Shown here in pieces: positions 60,001-64,000 of a stretch of 64,000 bases of DNA. A model generated the notes under the pieces. That model saw only the letters and a list, made by a program, of their open reading frames with translations. It ran no database searches and was not told where the DNA came from. The position numbers were made by a program, and so were the translations under genes. This stretch comes from Moniliella sp. 'wahieum' (taxonomy: Eukaryota; Basidiomycota; Moniliellomycetes; Moniliellales; Moniliellaceae), in assembly GCA_003971905.1 (NCBI GenBank), contig RSEE01000027.1:661113-725112 (forward strand), in the 5' to 3' direction. Every line of letters starts with the position of its first letter. The first letter of the stretch is position 1.

Positions 60001-61045
60001 GACCGGGGCGGGGTCGGGATTGGTAAGCGTCAACCGGGTGCTAAAGGTACGGCAAATGCACGTGGGCGAATAGCAGGGCCGCTCTGAGTAGTTTGACGTG
60101 GGACAGGACGGGCATAGCACGAAGCCAGTTGAGGGAACACGGAGCGAGGAACGTACTCGGGCTCGCCACGCTCGCTGTCCAACAAAGAAGAAAAATTGAC
60201 CCAGGTCCGCCAACTTCCATTGATCCTCGGGTGGCTGTGCGGCGGCACCATCCACGGCAGCGGAGCGCGCAGAAAGCCTGCGGCATACAGATGATCCAGG
60301 ATCTGACGCCCATCGCTCGCACATGGATACACTAGGAACTGCGCCTGAAGTCGGTCCGCCAGCAGCGCCGCCCACATGCGTACCACTTGCTCCACCACCG
60401 CCGGGTCGTGGGCGTCAACGGGAGCTTGGGCCAAGGGCAAAGCAGTCCCACAAACGCCGACACGTCCAGGAGCGCGCGCGCGGGCGCACACCCCAGCACG
60501 TCTTGCATGCTCGGGCGAATGGCAGTGGCAATGCAATAGGCCAGTTCGACCGGCGTGAAGATGGTGGACGAGTCGAGCTTGCACGCAACGACGACAAGCC
60601 ATTCGGCAATGGTGGATAGCGGGCCGGCGCAACCGGAACGCTCACTTGATCACTCGCGGGGAGTGGGGCGGTGGGGCACGAGGCGGGGCGGGCGGGGAGG
60701 CGGACGCAGCGAGTGGATGGGATGCTGACAGGCGGGGAGACAGGGGGGCACTCCCGATGGCTGGGGGGCGAGTGGGAAGGTAACGGAGGCGGGGACAGCG
60801 CCTGAGACGGGAGCGCAGCGCAAGGGGAGCGCAATGGGGGTGGGGGGCAAGATGAAGCGGATCTGCTCGGTGGCGGACAGCGGTCGCAGGCCGGGGGGGG
60901 CGGGGGGCACCGGGAGGGGGCGTGGGACGGGGGGAGGGGGGAGGGGCGGAGGAGGAGGGCGGCAGTGGAGGAGGAGGAGGAGGGGCTCAGCCGGGCAGGA
61001 GGGCGCGGTGGGCCAAGCGGAGGGGTGGGGCAGGGGGCGGTGCAT
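57031..61045 (-). CDS. ROM2: Rho guanine nucleotide exchange factor, DH-PH-CNH (Rom2-like)
   Basis: Activator of Rho1-type GTPases in cell wall integrity signalling. The N-terminal 130 or so residues are Pro-rich. A helical segment follows, RYPPLL... and FTPVELAYCIATAIRP near 60560, resembling the DEP-like region of Rom2. The DH domain starts with WEQLESAEINRQNQMYELIQ near 59710-59650. It continues through RSHHE-type helices to MVLLARMELLISNEG near 59165-59120. The PH domain contains VYEGIVYRKLESSLG, MLVVTDKSFFLLQ and a helix EEERQALQSVLELS. The CNH domain begins ATPGYRCIRAAVTF near 58260, has AGLWIGWKEDP, LLLLIDSQLSVYPLD, EWLMCYERVGLYV and PYVVGVSANMLEVRH, and stops at 57031. At least one intron (about 58720-58665) and several frame breaks occur. 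The start is not secure. The symbol reflects domain layout, not orthology proof. Confidence 0.82.
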
Positions 61046-64000
61046 GGTGGAGGCGGGCAGCCATCGGAGCGTGGCGGGGCGATGGCGGGTGGGGGTGGGG
61101 GCGATGCGGGTGCTCGGCTGCGATGTTGGGTTAAGTCCTCGGACGGAGGATGGAGTACTCTGTGCCCATGGCTGGCTGGACGTTGAGAGTTACCAGTAGG
61201 TGTACTCGCGTGCTGCAGGGGCTGCGCGTGGGCCGCCGCGCCCACACTGCCCGCGTGCCGCTGCGCGCATCACACAGCAGAGCGCGGGGGCCGTGCTATC
61301 GCCACACTGGCGCCCAGCCTCTGCTCCACGCTGCCCCGGCCAGCTTGAAGCTTGAGGCCTCGCGAGCGTCCGGAGGCGTCCGGAGGCGTCAGCTCCCAGC
61401 ACGCCAGTGTCCACACGCCCGTGTCGGCCAGTAAAGAAGGCCAGTGCCTGCCAGTGCCTGGCCCCGCACGACCGTGATGTCATCCTCGCCACCGTATCAC
61501 CCATGCTGATGCCAGGCACCGCAGCTAGTCGCTGCTAACGCGAACTCTCCCCCCTCATCCGGCTAAAGTGCTTGCTGATACCATTTGCCACACACCCTAT
61601 ATATGTGGTCCTTTCGTCTTCCGGCTGGTTGAATGGCCAACCACACCGCCGTCTCCTCGCTTGCCCTTGCGGCAGCCGCCCCTCCGTGCTCCTCTGCCCC
61701 CCGTTCTTCCTCCATACTGCGTTGTTTCCCTTTCGTCCTTGGTGTCTTCCCCTCCTGTCCTCGCCAGTTACTCCCGTACAGCAGCCTCGTCTCCCCTTGT
61801 TGACCGCGCCACCTCTCTATCCGTTCTCGTCTCTCAGCTCCTCAGCCAAGTCCCAGTCAAGGTTCAAGTCGCATCGTTCATCCTAATCCAACCACGTCGA
61901 ATCACAAGTCCTATTAAGTCCAGTCCCAACTCTACTGGCAGAGGCTTTGGATGTCCCTCCCCGCTGCTACTTGCTACTTTCCCGTCCCCGAGCCCAGAAG
62001 ACTTCAAACGCGTGACTACTGCAAACACCTGTGCGTACGATGCCTTGCCACACCTACCAGCAGCCACCCCCTTCAGCACACCGAGAGTCCATTCCTTTTG
62101 TCCCTAGTAGCTCCGCGTATAGGATCCACTCTCCAGCTCAAGCAAGCAAATATCGTGAGTCAACCTTTGGACCTCCATGAATGTATTGTACCCCTTACAC
62201 CTCCCTGGCGGGCCCGCCGTGCCTCCTTTTTCCTTCCCTTGCCGAGCCGACTTGCTGGAATTAATGGCCCCGACTAACACCAAGGGGTAGGGCGTTCAGC
62301 CTCAGCACTGATACGATCACAGAGGCGAACATCTACCAAGAACTGAGTGTAAGGATGTCGGTCGTGTAGAAAACGGAAACGGTGGCAGGCAACGCAGTAC
62401 GTGACCCTAATGCCAGCGTTAAAGATACAGAACAGATACAGAGCGCCTGTCTAGGGCAACTGCCGTGATACATGACCGTCATGCATTATCATCACGACAT
62501 GTACGCGTCACACAACATTGTTGCTCGAACGTGTCCTACCGTGCCCCCCCTCCCCCCCCACCACCGCCATCCCACGAACCGCGCAGGCCTCCTCCACCTC
62601 ATCGTTTTTCGCTGGCGCTTTCGGCCGTCTTGGCAGCACTGTTGAATTTGGAGAAGGGCAAGCCCTGCCTCTACTTCAGGGTCTCCTCCTCGGGCCGCCT
62701 GTCCCGCCTTGGGCTCCCTGCGTGCAGCCAGCCCCCTTCCCCCGATAGCAGCGGTCTCTCGCCCTTCTCCTTGCTGCCGGCTGACTCGGCCTCGCCCGGA
62801 TCGCCATCAACGCCCCCGCTTGCGGCGGCCGTCCTTCTGCTCATCATTTCAACCTAGATTGTCCTGCGTCCCCGATTGGCCCGCGTCCGCATCACCCATT
62901 CGGCCGTCAGAGTCTGATATGTGCCCTTCCATTCCCGCCTGACGGCCATGCACCAGCTTTGACCCTCTGCCTGCCTTCGACGGCTGCTATATCTGCTCGG
63001 CTTGATCGACATCCACCTCGACCTCCCGTGACGCCCGCAGACACGCTCGCGTCTGCCTGCTCCTCAAGGGCCATGTTGCTGCCTCGACTTCGTGATCCCA
63101 TTCATTTTTTGTCCGCGCTGCCCTCGAAGGGATCACAACCTGGAGAAATGTCCTCGTCTTCAATTGCTCTTCTGCCGCGATTGTCAGTATTTTGTCTCCG
63201 AAAAAGGCCAGCAGTTGCCGCCGTGGATTGCGACGCCTTCCCTGCCCCTCTCGCCTTGATCCACCTACCGACAGCGGCGGCACAACGTCCGAGGCCCTCA
63301 TCCCCCAGAGCCGAACGAGTCACACGGAGACGCGCAAGGGAGCGGCAGCAATCAGACGATTTGCTGACCCCCCTCTGTCTCCAAGGTCATCCTCCGAGGC
63401 GTCCCAGGGTCCAAGATAGAGTCGGATTTCGCAAAACGGGGATGCCCCCGAGGCTTCAAGCTCTCATCCCGGCCTGGGTGCCATGCCGTGCGATGCCATG
63501 CATGTGGACCATGGGTTCAATTGATCTGTACTAAATCTGAATGCATACGTGCATAGCATAGCAGCAAGAGATAGAGATGAAGCAAGGTTAGTAGAAAGAA
63601 ATGCCCTGAAGGCAAACGGACGCAGGATGGGTGAGGGCTGGGTCATTTGGCGGATGGTATGGGCCCCAGACTCCAAGCTGTGCCCCACGTGGCGGCGGCC
63701 GTCGACCGGCTCAACCTGATTTGAGAACATGCGAGCAATGGAGGGTCCAAGAGGGGGATGAAGGGAATGAGAGTTCACGCGGGCTTTCCTCTTGGCTCGA
63801 CTTGGAAGATAGGCAATGCGGGGCAGGCGAGTGAGCCAACACTTCTCTTCAATGTGGAGATACGTATCTCCCCTTCGGTATGCCCTTGTCGAAGCCACGT
63901 CGCAGTGGCGATCCATAGGGGCTTTGATTTGACTGTTGGTGCACGATCACCGCCTTGTTTAATGGTGTGGTTGGGCTTCGAATTGAGTTGGATTGTGGGA
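61046..64000. other. Pyrimidine-rich region, right edge
   Basis: Nearly 3 kb without a supportable gene. A TATATATG box lies at about 61597-61604 and is followed on the plus strand by long C/T tracts to 61880 and again from 62530 to 62900, the pattern of fungal promoters and leaders. Small open frames exist but show no domain. AAGCTT/AGGCCT words occur at 61344-61361 (CAGCTTGAAGCTTGAGGCC). A plus-strand gene could begin beyond the window edge. Confidence 0.45.

Noticed and set aside
62465-63535. Plus-strand frames near the right edge as a possible gene
   Set aside because: Composition follows the C/T-rich DNA, frames change often and no conserved motif was found.
63464-63916. 150-codon minus-strand frame at the right edge
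   Set aside because: No recognisable domain and no supporting neighbour or splice signals.

Overview
This window looks like nuclear DNA from a GC-rich basidiomycete fungus. Genes lie on both strands, spaced by a few hundred bases to a few kilobases. Introns are few and short (55 to 155 nt), usually with GTACGT-type donors and pyrimidine-rich acceptors. Two tRNA genes carry introns at position 37/38. Membrane-anchored glyoxal oxidase and GH5 glucanase genes plus the low intron number suggest Ustilaginomycotina (smut or Malassezia relatives), but that placement is inference.

An important property of the sequence is that most long genes are split by single-base frame changes, often in homopolymers, while the protein stays conserved on both sides. 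The short genes (adenylate kinase, glycine cleavage H protein) read cleanly. The simplest reading is uncorrected indel error from long reads, not mass pseudogenisation. Coordinates of the long genes are therefore given as one span with the breaks described.

Layout. 1-9 kb: a GPI-anchored heparinase II/III-like enzyme, then a divergent pair, a Rap1-like Myb protein with a long Gln/Glu repeat (minus) and a Wss1-type SUMO-targeted metalloprotease (plus). 9.8-17.8 kb: an O-methyltransferase, adenylate kinase and glycine cleavage H protein (divergent), an NMN adenylyltransferase and an extended SDR reductase. 19-30 kb: the RNase P/MRP subunit POP1, an MDR oxidoreductase abutting a long disordered protein, a HAL2/MET22 phosphatase and a CCD97-like protein. 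30.6-37.6 kb: a glycine-rich RRM protein, a transmembrane glyoxal oxidase and a PA-RING protein with a degenerate RING. 37.7-41.2 kb: tRNA-Leu and a repeat-rich, gene-free stretch. 41.2-50.4 kb: a membrane-anchored GH5 glucanase, a C2H2 transcription factor, tRNA-Val and a tail-anchored GT4 glycosyltransferase. 52.2-61 kb: a VAP/Scs2 homologue, a disordered protein of unknown function and a RhoGEF with PH and CNH domains. 61-64 kb: pyrimidine-rich sequence with no gene I can support.

The genes are mostly housekeeping and do not form an obvious cluster. Cell wall and surface functions recur (lyase, glyoxal oxidase, GH5, GT4, RhoGEF). I found no mobile element, CRISPR array or biosynthetic cluster. 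The features most worth a second look are the degenerate RING, the PIP-box-like motif in the Rap1-like protein, the possible fusion of a disordered protein with an MDR enzyme, and a family of short palindrome-based repeats in the intergenic DNA.
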